Positions 9,255-19,058 of a stretch of DNA of 64,000 nt are shown piece by piece (positions within the stretch are counted from its first letter, which is position 1; each line of letters starts with the position of its first letter). Made by a program: the position numbers and the translations under genes. Origin of the DNA: Cryobacterium arcticum (lineage in GTDB: Bacteria > Actinomycetota > Actinomycetes > Actinomycetales > Microbacteriaceae); assembly GCF_001679725.1 (NCBI RefSeq), contig NZ_CP016282.1:1550001-1614000 (forward strand), written 5' to 3'. The notes beneath the pieces are model-generated. The model was not told where the DNA came from and did no database searches. It worked only from the letters and a program-made list of their open reading frames with translations.

Positions 9255-10250
9255 GTGTCGAGAATCCCTGCCCGCTGGGCCCGCTCCGGCGCGGCTGCCG
9301 CCCTCGCCCTGCTCACCGTCACCGGTCTCGCCGCCTGCACCGGGCAGCCGATCACGTCCGCGGGGACGGCCGGTGCCGCCGCCGGCGCATCCGACCGCAC
9401 CTACGCCCTCGTGGTGCACTCCGTTCCGGGCGACGCGTTCTGGGATGTCGTCAAGTCCGGCGCTGAGGCGGCCGGCTCGCTCTACGGGGCCACGATCACG
9501 TATCAGGGCGACCCCGATGTGCAGAAGCAGAGCCAACTGATCGAAACGGCCATCGCCGCCCAGGTCGACGGCATCATCGTGTCGATGGCCAACCCGGACG
9601 GCCTGCGCGGCGCCCTCGCGGATGCCGCCGCAGCCGACATCCCGGTGATCACCATCAACTCCGGCGCCGAGGAGTCCGCGTCGGTCGGCGCCCTCACCCA
9701 CGTGGGGCAGAGCGAGTACCTGGCCGGGCAGGGGGCGGGCACCAAACTCACCGAGGCCGGCGCCGGCAAGGTCATCTGCGTCATCCACGAGGCCGGCAAT
9801 GCCGGACTCGAAGACCGGTGCCGCGGCGCCGCGGACACCCTCGACGGCAGCATGACCAATCTGCAGGTCGACATCGCCAACGTCGCGGATGCCCAGAACA
9901 CCATCAAGAGCGCGCTGCTGGCCGACCCCACCATCGACGGTGTCCTCACCCTCAACTCCGCGGTGGGAGTCGCCGCGGCACAGGCCGTGACCGAGGCCGG
10001 CAGCGACGCCCAGATCGGCACGTTCGATGTCTCGGCCGATGTCACCGGGCTGATCAGCGACGGCAGTATCCTCTTCGCCGTCGATCAGCAGCCCTACCTG
10101 CAGGGCTACCTGCCGGTGAGCTTCTTCGAGCTGTTCTACACGAACGGCAACGTGGTCGGCGGCAACCTGCCGGTCTACTCCGGGCCGGGCTTCGTCACCC
10201 AGGAGAACGCCGACCAGGTGGCCGGGTTCGCCGGCAACGGCACGCGATGA
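9255..10250 (+). CDS. Sugar ABC transporter substrate-binding lipoprotein (FrcB/RbsB-like)
   Basis: 331 residues. It has a lipoprotein signal peptide with lipobox LAAC (Cys near residue 28) and a short Ala/Gly linker. A type I periplasmic-binding fold (Peripla_BP_4) follows, with [18 protein letters not shown] near 52 and [17 protein letters not shown] near 97-113. It would capture a monosaccharide or polyol on the cell surface. The start GTG has AAGGA upstream. It is first in an operon with a permease and an ATPase, joined by ATGA overlaps. Inositol, fructose or ribose are plausible ligands; the sequence does not decide. Confidence 0.85.
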   Translation: MSRIPARWARSGAAAALALLTVTGLAACTGQPITSAGTAGAAAGASDRTYALVVHSVPGDAFWDVVKSGAEAAGSLYGATITYQGDPDVQKQSQLIETAIAAQVDGIIVSMANPDGLRGALADAAAADIPVITINSGAEESASVGALTHVGQSEYLAGQGAGTKLTEAGAGKVICVIHEAGNAGLEDRCRGAADTLDGSMTNLQVDIANVADAQNTIKSALLADPTIDGVLTLNSAVGVAAAQAVTEAGSDAQIGTFDVSADVTGLISDGSILFAVDQQPYLQGYLPVSFFELFYTNGNVVGGNLPVYSGPGFVTQENADQVAGFAGNGTR

Positions 10251-11290
10251 CGCAGCTGGCCGCGCCACCCCGCCGGGACGAGAGGCTCGCCGCGACGCAC
10301 CCCGTGGTGCGCCTGCTGCGCCGCCCCGAGATGGGCGCGCTGGTCGCCGCCGCCGCGATCTTCGGCTACTTCTCCCTGGCCACGACCTCGTTCCTCACCC
10401 CGGCCGGCGCAGCCACCTGGCTCTACTCGGCGTCGCTGTTCGGCATCATGGCCGTCGCCGTGGCGATGCTCATGATCGGCGGCGAGTTCGACCTGTCGGC
10501 CGGTGCCATGACCGGCACCACCGGACTGCTCGTCGGCGCCTTCACCACCCAGTGGGGGATGAACCTCTGGCTGGCCATGGTGCTCGCCCTGCTCATCGCC
10601 CTCGCGGTCGGCGCCTTCAACGGGTTCCTCGTCGTGCGTACCGGCATCCCGAGCTTCATCGTCACGCTTGGCACCTTCTTCATCCTGCAAGGCCTCAACC
10701 TCGCCGGCACCAAGCTCGTGACCGGCCAGGTCGCCATCCAGGGCATGAGCTTGGTGCCCGGCTTCGACGCCGGCAAGGTGATCTTCGGGTCGACGATCCC
10801 GGTCGCCGGACTGAACCTCAAGGTGTCGGTCTTCTGGTGGCTCGGACTCACCCTCGTCGCCAGTTGGATCCTGCTCCGCACCCGCTACGGCAACTGGATC
10901 TTCGCCATCGGCGGGGCGTTGCAGAGCGCCGTGCAGACCGGGGTTCCCGTGCGACGCACCCGGATCGGCCTGTTCATGGGCACGGCCGCGGCCGGCTGGC
11001 TCGTCGGCATGCTCTCGCTCTTCGACGTGGCGACCGTGCAGGCCACCACGGGCATCGGCCAGGAGTTCGTGTACATCATTTGCGCCGTCGTGGGCGGCTG
11101 CCTGCTCACGGGAGGCTACGGGTCCGCCGTCGGCGCGGCACTGGGCGCGCTCATCTACGGCATGATCCTGCAGGGCATCGTCTTCGCCCAGTGGGACAAC
11201 AACTGGCTCAAGGCGTTCCTGGGCGGGATGCTGCTGCTCGCCGTGCTGGTCAACCTCTCGGTCCGCCGCCAGGCCGGGGTGCGCCAATGA
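10247..11290 (+). CDS. Sugar ABC transporter permease (FrcC/RbsC-like)
   Basis: 347 residues from the ATG that overlaps the previous stop (ATGA). A longer open frame exists upstream but runs inside the binding-protein gene and is not real. About eight to ten membrane segments are present. The family hallmark [15 protein letters not shown] lies near residue 80-94 and [16 protein letters not shown] near 128-143, as in BPD_transp_2 permeases of the RbsC/FrcC type. It forms the membrane channel with the following ATPase. Confidence 0.85.
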   Translation: MTQLAAPPRRDERLAATHPVVRLLRRPEMGALVAAAAIFGYFSLATTSFLTPAGAATWLYSASLFGIMAVAVAMLMIGGEFDLSAGAMTGTTGLLVGAFTTQWGMNLWLAMVLALLIALAVGAFNGFLVVRTGIPSFIVTLGTFFILQGLNLAGTKLVTGQVAIQGMSLVPGFDAGKVIFGSTIPVAGLNLKVSVFWWLGLTLVASWILLRTRYGNWIFAIGGALQSAVQTGVPVRRTRIGLFMGTAAAGWLVGMLSLFDVATVQATTGIGQEFVYIICAVVGGCLLTGGYGSAVGAALGALIYGMILQGIVFAQWDNNWLKAFLGGMLLLAVLVNLSVRRQAGVRQ

Positions 11291-12072
11291 GCACTGTGGA
11301 GACGGCCATCCTGCAGGTGCGCGGGGTGGGCAAGGTCTACGGCTCGGTCATCGCGCTCAGCGACATCTCCACCTCGGTGGCGGCGGGCGAGGTGCTCTGT
11401 GTCCTGGGCGACAACGGCGCGGGCAAGTCGACACTGCTCAAGATCCTCGCCGGAGTGCACCCGCATTCCTCGGGCGAACTCCTCCTCGACGGAACCAATG
11501 TGCGTTTCGCCGGCCCACGTCAGGCCCTCGACGCCGGGATCGCCACCGTCTACCAGGACCTGGCGATCGTGCCCCTGATGCCGGTCTGGCGCAATTTCTT
11601 CCTCGGCGCCGAGCTGAGCGCCGGCGTCGGCCCGTTCTCCCGGCTCAGGGTCGCCGAGATGCGGGCGATCACCCTGGAACAACTGGACCGGATGGGCATC
11701 GACCTGCGTGACGTCGATCAACCCATCGGCACCCTCTCCGGGGGCGAGCGGCAGTCGGTGGCGATCGCCCGCGCCATCTACTTCGGCGCCAGGGTGGTCA
11801 TCCTCGACGAACCCACCTCCGCGCTCGGCGTCAAGCAGGCCGGGGTGGTGCTGCGCTACGTCGCACAGGCCCGCGACAACGGGCTCGGCGTCGTGTTCGT
11901 CACCCACAACCCGCACCACGCCTACCCGGTCGGCGACCGGTTCCTGGTGCTCAACCGCGGCGCCAGCCTGGGCGAATTCGACAAGGCCGGCATCACCATC
12001 GAGGAACTCACCCGGTTGATGGCCGGCGGCGCCGAGCTGGATTCACTGGCCCGGGAGATCGAGCGCGGCTGA
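11287..12072 (+). CDS. Sugar ABC transporter ATP-binding protein, single-domain (FrcA-like)
   Basis: 261 residues with one nucleotide-binding domain. Walker A is [12 protein letters not shown] near 41, the Q-loop is in [12 protein letters not shown], the signature [14 protein letters not shown] is near 150 and Walker [13 protein letters not shown] near 173. The family resembles FrcA (one domain) rather than RbsA or AraG, which carry two fused domains, so the complex probably works with an ATPase dimer. The start overlaps the permease by ATGA. A 16-base perfect palindrome 4 bases after the stop may help end the transcript. Confidence 0.85.
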   Translation: MSTVETAILQVRGVGKVYGSVIALSDISTSVAAGEVLCVLGDNGAGKSTLLKILAGVHPHSSGELLLDGTNVRFAGPRQALDAGIATVYQDLAIVPLMPVWRNFFLGAELSAGVGPFSRLRVAEMRAITLEQLDRMGIDLRDVDQPIGTLSGGERQSVAIARAIYFGARVVILDEPTSALGVKQAGVVLRYVAQARDNGLGVVFVTHNPHHAYPVGDRFLVLNRGASLGEFDKAGITIEELTRLMAGGAELDSLAREIERG

Positions 12073-12076
12073 TCCA

Positions 12077-12092
12077 GGCGCCGGCCGGCGCC
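12077..12092. terminator. Perfect 16-base GC palindrome after the ABC operon
   Basis: GGCGCCGGCCGGCGCC is self-complementary and starts 5 bases beyond the ATPase stop. There is no T run, so it is at best a weak or factor-assisted terminator. The next 190 bases up to the decarboxylase-like gene hold no supported gene. Confidence 0.35.
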
Positions 12093-12284
12093 CATCCGGT
12101 GTCATCCGTTTCGGAGGATTCCACGGCCCGGCCATCGGCCTCGGCGACATAGGTTGCTACCGTCTGGGGCGACAGGCCGATGAGTCGCGTCTGCCGGGCG
12201 AGAGAGCTGAACCCGACAGCGTGGCTCCGGCATCGGTAGGAATCGACGACAGCAGGGCGATGCCCTGGAATTGGAGTGATACCC

Positions 12285-12602
12285 ATGGCTAGAGGAACAA
12301 CCCCGGTGCTCGATGCGGCGGCCGAGATCAACGCGGTGTCGCTGGCCCGCACCGAGCTCGACCCACGCACCCTGATGATCGCCAGGATCGCCGCCCTCGC
12401 GGCGGTCGATGCACCCGTCGCCTCGTACCTCCTCCACGTGGGACCGGCCGCGGAGGTAGGGCTGACGGTCGATGACGTCCAGGATGTTCTCGTCGCCGTG
12501 GCTCCCATCGTGGGTACCCCGCGATTGATGTCCTCGGCGCGCAAGATCGCGGAAGCCCTCGACCTGGCCATCGAGCTGGGAAGCGAAGACGACACGCAGT
12601 AG
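12285..12602 (+). CDS. Carboxymuconolactone decarboxylase-like (AhpD-fold) protein
   Basis: 105 residues of the all-helical CMD fold, with ASYLLHVGPAAEVGLTVDDV near 47-66 and VAPIVGTPRLMSSA near 74-87. The redox CxxC of AhpD is absent, so a peroxidase role is not supported; this subgroup has no fixed function. I chose the ATG at 12285 because GGAG at 12273-12276 precedes it by 8 bases; the ORF could start 3 codons earlier. It ends 33 bases before the next lipoprotein gene. Confidence 0.75.
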   Translation: MARGTTPVLDAAAEINAVSLARTELDPRTLMIARIAALAAVDAPVASYLLHVGPAAEVGLTVDDVQDVLVAVAPIVGTPRLMSSARKIAEALDLAIELGSEDDTQ

Positions 12603-12635
12603 TCAGTGACCGACAACCGAGTGAGGAGCACCCCC

Positions 12636-13235
12636 GTGAAGAAGCCCATCGTGTTCATGGTGCTGCTGGTGCTTCTCACCGGCTGCACGGCCGGCGGCGA
12701 TTCCGCGTCGCCGAGCCCGACGGCGACAGGTTCGCCGACTGCCACGGCCGGGTCCACGGCCTCCCCGCCGACCGCGGCCCAGGTGACCTGGGCGGGCACG
12801 GTCTGCAGCGACATCACCACGCTCAAGACGGATGTCCAGGGCCTGGCCGCCGCCGCGGCCACCGGTGGGGACTCGGTGGGAACGGCCATCTCCAAGCAGA
12901 TGGACACGGTCTCGGCGTCGGCCACGGACCTGGTCGACACCGTGAAGTCGCCGCCGGAGAACCTGGGCGACGATCCGGAACTCCTCGCCGTGCAGGACTC
13001 GATCGACAAGGTCGACCAGTCCCTGAAGACCTTGGAGGCGAGCGCCAGCCAGGTGCAGGGCACGACGGGGGCCGCCCTTGTAGACGCGTTGGCCACAGTG
13101 GTCGGCGACACCGGAGACGTGCTCAACAGTGTCGCCGGCACCGTGCAGACCGTCACCACGGCCATCAACGACACGTCGAGCACCCTCGGCCAGGCCTTCC
13201 GGGCGGCCCCGGAGTGCGCCGACCTCACCTCCTAG
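12636..13235 (+). CDS. Hypothetical lipoprotein
   Basis: 199 residues from GTG 12636, chosen because GAGGAG (12623-12628) sits 7 bases upstream and the protein then starts with a perfect lipoprotein signal (MKKPIVFMVLLVLLTGC). A Ser/Pro/Thr linker follows the lipid Cys. The mature part is helical, Thr/Asp/Ser-rich, with one Cys near 55 and a possible partner near the C-terminus (PECADL). It looks like an extracytoplasmic helical bundle; I do not recognise a family. The gene-free repeat block follows directly. Confidence 0.7.
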   Translation: MKKPIVFMVLLVLLTGCTAGGDSASPSPTATGSPTATAGSTASPPTAAQVTWAGTVCSDITTLKTDVQGLAAAAATGGDSVGTAISKQMDTVSASATDLVDTVKSPPENLGDDPELLAVQDSIDKVDQSLKTLEASASQVQGTTGAALVDALATVVGDTGDVLNSVAGTVQTVTTAINDTSSTLGQAFRAAPECADLTS

Positions 13236-13905
13236 CCCGCCCCCCGGTCGCGACCAATCCGCTGATCGAAACCCGTCCGCTGTGGCGACCCGTCCGCTGA
13301 TCGAAACCCGTCCGCTGGTCGTGACCCATACGTTGATCGAGCTTGTCGAGATCCCGTGAGCCGAACGCGTTGGCGACGTCACTCACCGGGTCTCGACAAG
13401 CTCGACCGCCGAGGTGGGCGCGAGCGCAGACGGTCTCACCGGGTCTCGACAAGCTCGACCGCCGAGGTGGGCGCGAGCGCAGGCCGTCTCACCGGGTCTC
13501 GACGAGCTCGACCGCCGAGGTAGGCGCGAGCGCAGGCCGTCTCACGGTGTCTCGACGGGTTCGACCGACGCGAGGTCTGGGGTGGTCGTGACCCATACGT
13601 TGATCGAGCTTGTCGAGATCCCGTGCGCCGAACGCGTTGGCGACGTTACTCACAGGGTCTCGACACGCTCGACCGCCGAGGTGGGCGCGAGTGCAGGCCG
13701 TCTCACCGGGTGTCGACAAGCTCGACCGACGCGAGGCCTGGGATGGTCGTCACCCGTGCGTTGATCGAGCTTGTCGAGATCCCGTGAGCCGAACGCGTTG
13801 GCGACGTTACTCACAGGGTCTCGACAAGCTCGACCGCCGAGGTGGGCGCGAGCGCAGGCCGTCTCACCGGGTCTCGACAAGCTCGACCGCCGTTGAGGGG
13901 CTCGA
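13236..13905. repeat. Intergenic block of 53-bp tandem repeats and facing inverted repeats
   Basis: There is no supported gene here. Unit A begins GGGTCTCGACAAGCTCGACC and continues CGCCGAGGTGGGCGCGAGCG; copies start at 13388, 13441 and 13494 (period 53), with a decayed fourth near 13547 and further copies near 13655, 13708, 13817 and 13869. Unit B, with TTGATCGAGCTTGTCGAGAT at its core, starts near 13317, 13584 and 13745, and carries the reverse complement of the core of unit A. Each B-A pair can therefore fold into a long hairpin with about 45 bases between arms. Open frames across the block on both strands are by-products of the repeats. Confidence 0.85.
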
Positions 13906-13983
13906 CCGTCGTGGTCGGCGATCTCGGCGGACTCAGGGGAGTCCCAGCTTCGGACGGGAATGAAAAACGCCCCCAGGCGTTGA

Positions 13984-14004
13984 CTTGAGTCGAGGGCGCT
14001 CAAC
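13984..14004 (+). promoter_or_regulatory. HAIR-type HspR operator in front of the Clp ATPase
   Basis: CTTGAGT (13984-13990), 7 bases, then GCTCAAC (13998-14004). The actinobacterial HAIR consensus is CTTGAGT-N7-ACTCAAG; the left arm is perfect and the right arm matches 5 of 7. It lies 41 bases before the TTG start, so heat-shock control by HspR is the likely regulation. HspR itself is not in the window. Confidence 0.7.
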
Positions 14005-14033
14005 TTTCGGGATCCCTCCTCGTTTTGACTCCC

Positions 14034-14039
14034 AGGAGG
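14034..14039 (+). promoter_or_regulatory. Strong ribosome binding site that fixes a TTG start
   Basis: AGGAGG lies 5 bases before TTG 14045. No ATG or GTG in frame has a comparable site, so the Clp ATPase very probably begins with TTG here rather than at the upstream GTG of the open frame (13985), which falls inside the HAIR site. Confidence 0.7.
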
Positions 14040-14044
14040 TTGCA

Positions 14045-16615
14045 TTGCCTACATACTTCGGCCCGGCCGGATCCGAGAACGGTTCCTTCGACGAGTTCCT
14101 GGCCCGCTACCTGCAGGGCCAGCGCTCCGCGCAGTCCGGTCGACCCATTGAGATCACCCGACTGCTCAGCCGGCGCACCCACGAGCTCCTCGTGCAGGCC
14201 GCGCAGTTCGCCGTCGACCACGACCACGCCCACGTCGACGCCCTGCACCTGCTGCGCGTCATGGTGGAGCAGGAACCCGCCGCGTCGGCCATCCGCCGGG
14301 CCGGTGGCGACCCGGCCGCGATCGTGACGGCCGCCGATCAGCGACTGCCGGAGTCGAGTGACCAGCAGGCCACCTCGGCGCCCGCGCTAACTCCGTCGGC
14401 CCAGCGCGCCCTGCTCGACGCCCACCAGGTCGCCCGCGCCTTCGGCTCCACCTACATCGACCCCGAGCACCTGTTCTTCGCGTTCGTCGTGAACCAGGAC
14501 GCCCCGGCCGCCCAGGTGCTGGCCGCCGCCGGCGTTACCGCCGAGTCCCTGCAGGCCGGAGCCCAGCAGGCCGAGGCCGACGAGGCCCAGGCCGCAGCCG
14601 GCAACCCGGTCGGCGACGGCACCTCCGACACCCCGATGCTCGACACCTATGGCGTCGACCTCACCGAGCGCGCCCGCTCCGGCAAGCTCGACCCGGTGAT
14701 CGGCCGCAGCGACGAGATCGAGCAGACCGTCGAGATCCTCTCCCGGCGCACCAAGAACAACCCGGTGCTGATCGGCGAGGCCGGCGTGGGCAAGACCGCG
14801 GTGGTCGAGGGCCTTGCGCAGGCCATCGTCGACGGCCTCGTGCCCGAGCAGTTGCGGGGCAAGCGGGTCATCGCGCTCGACCTGCCCGCCATGCTCGCCG
14901 GAACCCGTTACCGCGGCGACTTCGAGGAGCGCCTCACCAAGACCATGGATGAGATCAGCCTTCATAGCGACGAGATCATCGTGTTCCTCGACGAGCTGCA
15001 CACCGTCGTCGGCGCCGGCGGCTCCGGCGAGGGCGGCATGGACGCCGGCAACATCCTCAAGCCGCGCCTGGCGCGCGGTGAGCTGCACGTCGTGGGCGCC
15101 ACCACCCTGAACGAGTACCGCAAGGTCGAGAAGGACCCGGCCCTCGAACGACGCTTCCAGCCCGTGCGGGTGGGGGAACCCGGCATCGAGGATGCCGTGC
15201 AGATCCTCGCCGGCCTGCAGGAGCGGTACGCCGAGCACCACTCGGTGCGCTACACGGATGCCGCGATCCGCGCCGCCGTGGAGATGAGCGCCCGGTACAT
15301 CCCCGACCGGTTCCTGCCGGACAAGGCCATCGATCTGATCGACCAGGCCGGCGCCCGGGCTCGCCTGGCTCTCGGCTCCCGCGTGGACGTCGACGGGCTG
15401 CGCGAGAAGCAGGCGGCACTCGAGTCGGCGAAGGCCGACGCGGTCGCCGCCGAGCAGTACGAGGAGGCGTCCCGCTTGCGCGACGAGGCTGAGACGATCG
15501 CGGCGACCATCGATGCGGCCGTCATCAGCCAGGGCGGCGAGGACTCCGGTCCGTCCGCCGTGGTGGACGAGGCCGAGATCGCCGCGATCATCGCCAGGGC
15601 CACCGGCATCCCGGCCAGCCGCCTCACGGCCGGTGACCGGGAGCGCCTGGCCCGGCTCGAGGACGACCTGCACGAGCGGGTCATCGGACAGGACGACGCC
15701 GTGACCGTGATCGCCAAGGCCGTGCGGCGCAACCGCACCGGCATGGGCGACGCGAACCGTCCGGTCGGCAGCTTCCTCTTCCTCGGCCCCACCGGGGTGG
15801 GAAAGACCGAACTGGCCAAGTCGCTGGCCGAGTCGCTCTTCGGCGACGAGAAGGCCATGCTGCGCTTCGATATGAGCGAGTTCAGCGAGCGTCACACCGT
15901 GAGCCGCTTGGTCGGCGCCCCTCCCGGCTACGTCGGTTACGACGAGGCCGGTCAGCTGACCGAACACGTGCGGCGGAACCCCTACTCGGTGGTGCTGCTC
16001 GACGAGATCGAGAAGGCGCACCCGGACGTGTTCAACCTGCTCCTGCAGGTGCTCGACGACGGCCGGCTCACCGATGGTCAGGGTCGCACGGTGGACTTCC
16101 GCAACACCGTGGTGATCATGACGTCGAACATCGGCTCCGAGGTGCTGGCCAGCCGCAGCGGCGCGCTCGGCTTCACCGCCGATCTGGACGGCGCCGGCAA
16201 CGGCTTCGGTTCGGAGAAGGCGTTGCGCGACCGGGTGATGGCCAAGCTCCGTGAGGCGATGCGGCCCGAGTTCCTCAACCGGATCGACGAGGTCGTGCTG
16301 TTCCGCAAGCTCGAACAGACCCAGCTGCGCCGCATCGTGCGGCTCCTGCTCGGCCAGACCGAGAACCGGGTGCACGCCCAGGGCCACACCCTCACGGTGA
16401 CCGACGAGGCGATCGATTGGATCGCCGAGCACGGTTACGAGCCCGAGTACGGCGCCCGGCCGCTCCGCCGGGTGATCCAGCGCGAGGTCGACGACCGGAT
16501 CGCCGACCTGCTGGTGGCCTCGGCCCTCGGGACCGGCGGCATAGTCGCGGTGAGCGTGCAGGACGGCGCCCTCCGAGTGGCGGGCGAGCCGGCCCGGATG
16601 CCGCTGGCCGCCTAA
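14045..16615 (+). CDS. ClpC-type AAA+ unfoldase (HspR-controlled)
   Basis: 856 residues. An N-terminal Clp repeat domain (about 30-160, [17 protein letters not shown]) is followed by AAA-1 with Walker A GEAGVGKT near 243. A short middle region carries a UVR-like motif ([18 protein letters not shown], about 460-480). AAA-2 has Walker A GPTGVGKT near 581, and the C-terminal D2-small domain follows. Two features favour ClpC over ClpB: the UVR-bearing short middle domain instead of the long ClpB coiled coil, and the LGF tripeptide near 708 (RSGALGF), where ClpC and ClpA dock onto ClpP. It would unfold substrates for ClpP in the cytosol. A HAIR site and a strong RBS precede it, and a strong terminator follows 11 bases after the stop. 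Confidence 0.85.
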   Translation: MPTYFGPAGSENGSFDEFLARYLQGQRSAQSGRPIEITRLLSRRTHELLVQAAQFAVDHDHAHVDALHLLRVMVEQEPAASAIRRAGGDPAAIVTAADQRLPESSDQQATSAPALTPSAQRALLDAHQVARAFGSTYIDPEHLFFAFVVNQDAPAAQVLAAAGVTAESLQAGAQQAEADEAQAAAGNPVGDGTSDTPMLDTYGVDLTERARSGKLDPVIGRSDEIEQTVEILSRRTKNNPVLIGEAGVGKTAVVEGLAQAIVDGLVPEQLRGKRVIALDLPAMLAGTRYRGDFEERLTKTMDEISLHSDEIIVFLDELHTVVGAGGSGEGGMDAGNILKPRLARGELHVVGATTLNEYRKVEKDPALERRFQPVRVGEPGIEDAVQILAGLQERYAEHHSVRYTDAAIRAAVEMSARYIPDRFLPDKAIDLIDQAGARARLALGSRVDVDGLREKQAALESAKADAVAAEQYEEASRLRDEAETIAATIDAAVISQGGEDSGPSAVVDEAEIAAIIARATGIPASRLTAGDRERLARLEDDLHERVIGQDDAVTVIAKAVRRNRTGMGDANRPVGSFLFLGPTGVGKTELAKSLAESLFGDEKAMLRFDMSEFSERHTVSRLVGAPPGYVGYDEAGQLTEHVRRNPYSVVLLDEIEKAHPDVFNLLLQVLDDGRLTDGQGRTVDFRNTVVIMTSNIGSEVLASRSGALGFTADLDGAGNGFGSEKALRDRVMAKLREAMRPEFLNRIDEVVLFRKLEQTQLRRIVRLLLGQTENRVHAQGHTLTVTDEAIDWIAEHGYEPEYGARPLRRVIQREVDDRIADLLVASALGTGGIVAVSVQDGALRVAGEPARMPLAA

Positions 16616-16626
16616 ACGGCACACGA

Positions 16627-16668
16627 GAGCCCCCAGCCGGAACCCACACGGGTTCCGGCTGGGGGCTC
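16627..16668. terminator. 19-bp perfect-stem hairpin, shared bidirectional terminator
   Basis: The stem arms are 16627-16645 (starting GAGCCCCCAGCCGG) and 16650-16668, with a 4-base ACAC loop. Flanking ACACGA (16621-16626) and TCGTGT (16671-16676) extend it beyond a 2-base bulge. It lies between the convergent clp and glnN genes and should end transcription from both sides. No T run on either strand. Confidence 0.85.
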
Positions 16669-16689
16669 TGTCGTGTCCTCCGTCGAGGG

Positions 16690-18867
16690 CTACAGGATAA
16701 AGAGCATCTCCTGGTAGGTCGGCAGCGGCCACAGGTCGTCCGCGACGAGGTCCTCGAGCGCGTCCGCGGCCGTGCGTACGGCGGCCATGGCCGGCAGCAG
16801 CGCATCCCGGGCGTGCTCGGCCTCGGCCAGCGCCTCATGGCCGGTCTCGGCATCCAGCGCGGCCTTCAGGCCGGCCAGGGCGCTCCGCAGCTCGCCGACC
16901 GGGCCCGTCACGGCCAGGAGCGGCGCGGTGTCGGCGTCCACTCCGGCGGCCGACAGCGCCCCGACGTTGACGGCCAGCTCGGTCTGGTACCGCACGGCCG
17001 CCGGGAGGATCTGCGTGGTGCCCATTTCCAGGGTGAGGCGGGCCTCCACGCCGATCGTGAGTGCGTACTGCTCCAGGCCGATCTCGTACCGGCTGTGCAT
17101 CTCCCGGTGATTGAAGACCTTGTACTTCTCGAACAGGTCCATGGCCGGCTCGGTGATGAGCTCGGGCAGGGCGTCGAGCGTGGTGCGCAGGTTCGCGAGT
17201 CCCCGCTTCTCGGCCTCGATCGGCCAGGCATCCGAGTACCCGTCGCCGTTGAACACGACGGCGCCGTGATCGGTGATGATCTGCGTGAGCAGCGACTGCA
17301 CGGCCTCGTCGAAGTCGGTGCCCGCCGCGACGGCGGCCTCGAGGTCGGTGGCGATGTAGTCCAGCGACTCGGCCATGATCGTGTTGATGGTGACCATCGG
17401 GCCGCTTACGGTCTGCATCGAGCCCGGGGCGCGGAACTCGAACCGGTTGCCGGTGAACGCGAACGGGCTGGTGCGGTTGCGGTCTCCAGGATCGGTCGGC
17501 AGCACCGGGAGAGTGTCGACGCCGATGATCATGCTGCCCTTGCCCTTGGAGGAGGTGGCGGCGCCGTTCTTGATCTGTTCGAAGACATCCGCCAGCTGGT
17601 CGCCGAGGAAGATCGAGATGATCGCCGGCGGGGCCTCGTTGGCGCCGAGCCGGTGGTCGTTGGTGGCCGAGGCCACGGAGACCCGCAGGAGGCCCGCGTA
17701 CTTGTGCACGGCCCGGATGACCGCGGCGCAGAAGACCAGGAACTGGGCGTTGTCGTGCGGGGTGTCGCCGGGAACGAGCAGGCTGCCCAGCTGGTTGTTG
17801 CCGAGCGAGAAGTTGACGTGCTTGCCCGACCCGTTGACGCCCTGGAACGGCTTCTCGTGGAACAGGCACTCCATGCCGTGCTTCTTGGCGATGGCCTTGA
17901 ACGTCGTCATCAGCAGCTGCTGGTGGTCGGCCGCGATGTTGCCGCGTTCGAACATCGGAGCGATCTCGAACTGGCCGGGCGCCACCTCGTTGTGCCGGGT
18001 CTTGGCGGGGATGCCGAGCTTGAACAGCTCCCGCTCGGTGTCCATCATGAAGCCGAGCACCCGCTCGGGGATGGCGCCGAAGTAGTGGTCGTCGAACTCC
18101 TGGCCCTTGGGCGGCTTGGCGCCGAACAGGGTGCGGCCGGAGTTCAGCAGGTCGGGGCGGGCCAGGAAGAAGTGCCGGTCCACCAGGAAGTACTCCTGCT
18201 CAGGACCGCAGAACGAGACGACCTTCGCTGGCTTGTCGTGGCCGAACAGGCGCAGGATGCGTTCGGCGTGCTCGCCCATCGCCTGCTGTGAGCGCAGCAG
18301 CGGGGTCTTGTGGTCGAGGGCCTCTCCGGTCATCGAGACGAAGACCGTGGGGATGCACAGGGTGTTGCCGTTCGGGTTCTCCAGCACGTAGGCGGGGCTG
18401 GTGACATCCCAGCCGGTGTAGCCGCGGGCCTCGAAGGTGTTGCGGAGGCCCCCGTTGGGGAAGCTGGACGCGTCGGGTTCGCCCTGCACCAGGGTCTTGC
18501 CCGCGAACTCGGCCAGGGCCGTGCCGTCGCCGACCGGTTCGAGGAAGCTGTCGTGCTTCTCGGCCGTCAGACCGGTCAACGGGTAGAACACGTGCGCGTA
18601 GTGCGACGCGCCCTTCTCCATCGCCCAGTCCTTCATGGCGCTGGCGACGGCATCCGCAACCAGGGGGTCGAGCATGGCGCCGTGTTCGATGGTGGCCATG
18701 ACCGACTTGTAGACCAGTTTCGGCAGCCGCTTCTGCATGACGACGCTGCTGAACACGTTCTCGCCGAAGATCTGGCCGGGCGTTTCGGTGTCGGTGAAGC
18801 TGACGGCCGGAGGCACATAGGCCTCAACGTCCCTGATCGCCTGCAGGCGCATGGCATTTCCACTCAT
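16690..18867 (-). CDS. glnN: Glutamine synthetase type III
   Basis: 725 residues, the length of GSIII and about 50% longer than GlnA. GSIII features are visible: an N-terminal extension with FGENVFSS near 34, [14 protein letters not shown] near 222 (catalytic Glu pair), [14 protein letters not shown] near 288, [15 protein letters not shown] near 345 (ammonia/glutamate site) and [16 protein letters not shown] near 460. It makes glutamine from glutamate and ammonia with ATP as a large homo-oligomer and is not adenylylated like type I. The start ATG has AGGGG upstream. The 190-base gap to the divergent HelD gene must hold both promoters; a TGTGAC/TACATT pair is possible but weak. Confidence 0.95.
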   Translation of the reverse strand: MSGNAMRLQAIRDVEAYVPPAVSFTDTETPGQIFGENVFSSVVMQKRLPKLVYKSVMATIEHGAMLDPLVADAVASAMKDWAMEKGASHYAHVFYPLTGLTAEKHDSFLEPVGDGTALAEFAGKTLVQGEPDASSFPNGGLRNTFEARGYTGWDVTSPAYVLENPNGNTLCIPTVFVSMTGEALDHKTPLLRSQQAMGEHAERILRLFGHDKPAKVVSFCGPEQEYFLVDRHFFLARPDLLNSGRTLFGAKPPKGQEFDDHYFGAIPERVLGFMMDTERELFKLGIPAKTRHNEVAPGQFEIAPMFERGNIAADHQQLLMTTFKAIAKKHGMECLFHEKPFQGVNGSGKHVNFSLGNNQLGSLLVPGDTPHDNAQFLVFCAAVIRAVHKYAGLLRVSVASATNDHRLGANEAPPAIISIFLGDQLADVFEQIKNGAATSSKGKGSMIIGVDTLPVLPTDPGDRNRTSPFAFTGNRFEFRAPGSMQTVSGPMVTINTIMAESLDYIATDLEAAVAAGTDFDEAVQSLLTQIITDHGAVVFNGDGYSDAWPIEAEKRGLANLRTTLDALPELITEPAMDLFEKYKVFNHREMHSRYEIGLEQYALTIGVEARLTLEMGTTQILPAAVRYQTELAVNVGALSAAGVDADTAPLLAVTGPVGELRSALAGLKAALDAETGHEALAEAEHARDALLPAMAAVRTAADALEDLVADDLWPLPTYQEMLFIL

Positions 18868-19058
18868 TTAATACCCCTTTGATTCGGGCTCTTTCCGCGA
18901 CTAGTTACGGAATCCGGTGCTCCAAATGTAGGGAGCTTCTATGCCGGTCACATTTCGGACGCATGACGGACTCGGTCTCCGCCCTCTCCCGATCGGGGAA
19001 CGAAACCGACGCGCACCGCCAGCGGCTAAACTGGTCGTTTGATTTGAGGGGTGTTTGA

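Noticed and set aside
13388..13905. CRISPR array in the 53-bp repeats
   Set aside because: There are no unique spacers of constant length between the copies, and no cas genes; units abut or are inverted.
13343..13963. Several open frames on both strands in the repeat block
   Set aside because: Their repeated peptide (VSTSSTAEVGASAG type) is just the translated 53-bp unit, with no ribosome sites.
14045..16615. Calling the heat-shock ATPase ClpB
   Set aside because: The long ClpB middle coiled coil is missing and a ClpP-docking LGF loop is present.
14387..16732. 781-codon minus-strand frame under the Clp ATPase
   Set aside because: Antisense shadow; the + strand encodes a complete AAA+ protein with all motifs.
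18868..19058. GlnR or AmtR nitrogen-control site before glnN
   Set aside because: Fragments such as GTAAC and CTAT-N6-CACA are present, but none fits either consensus with the right spacing.
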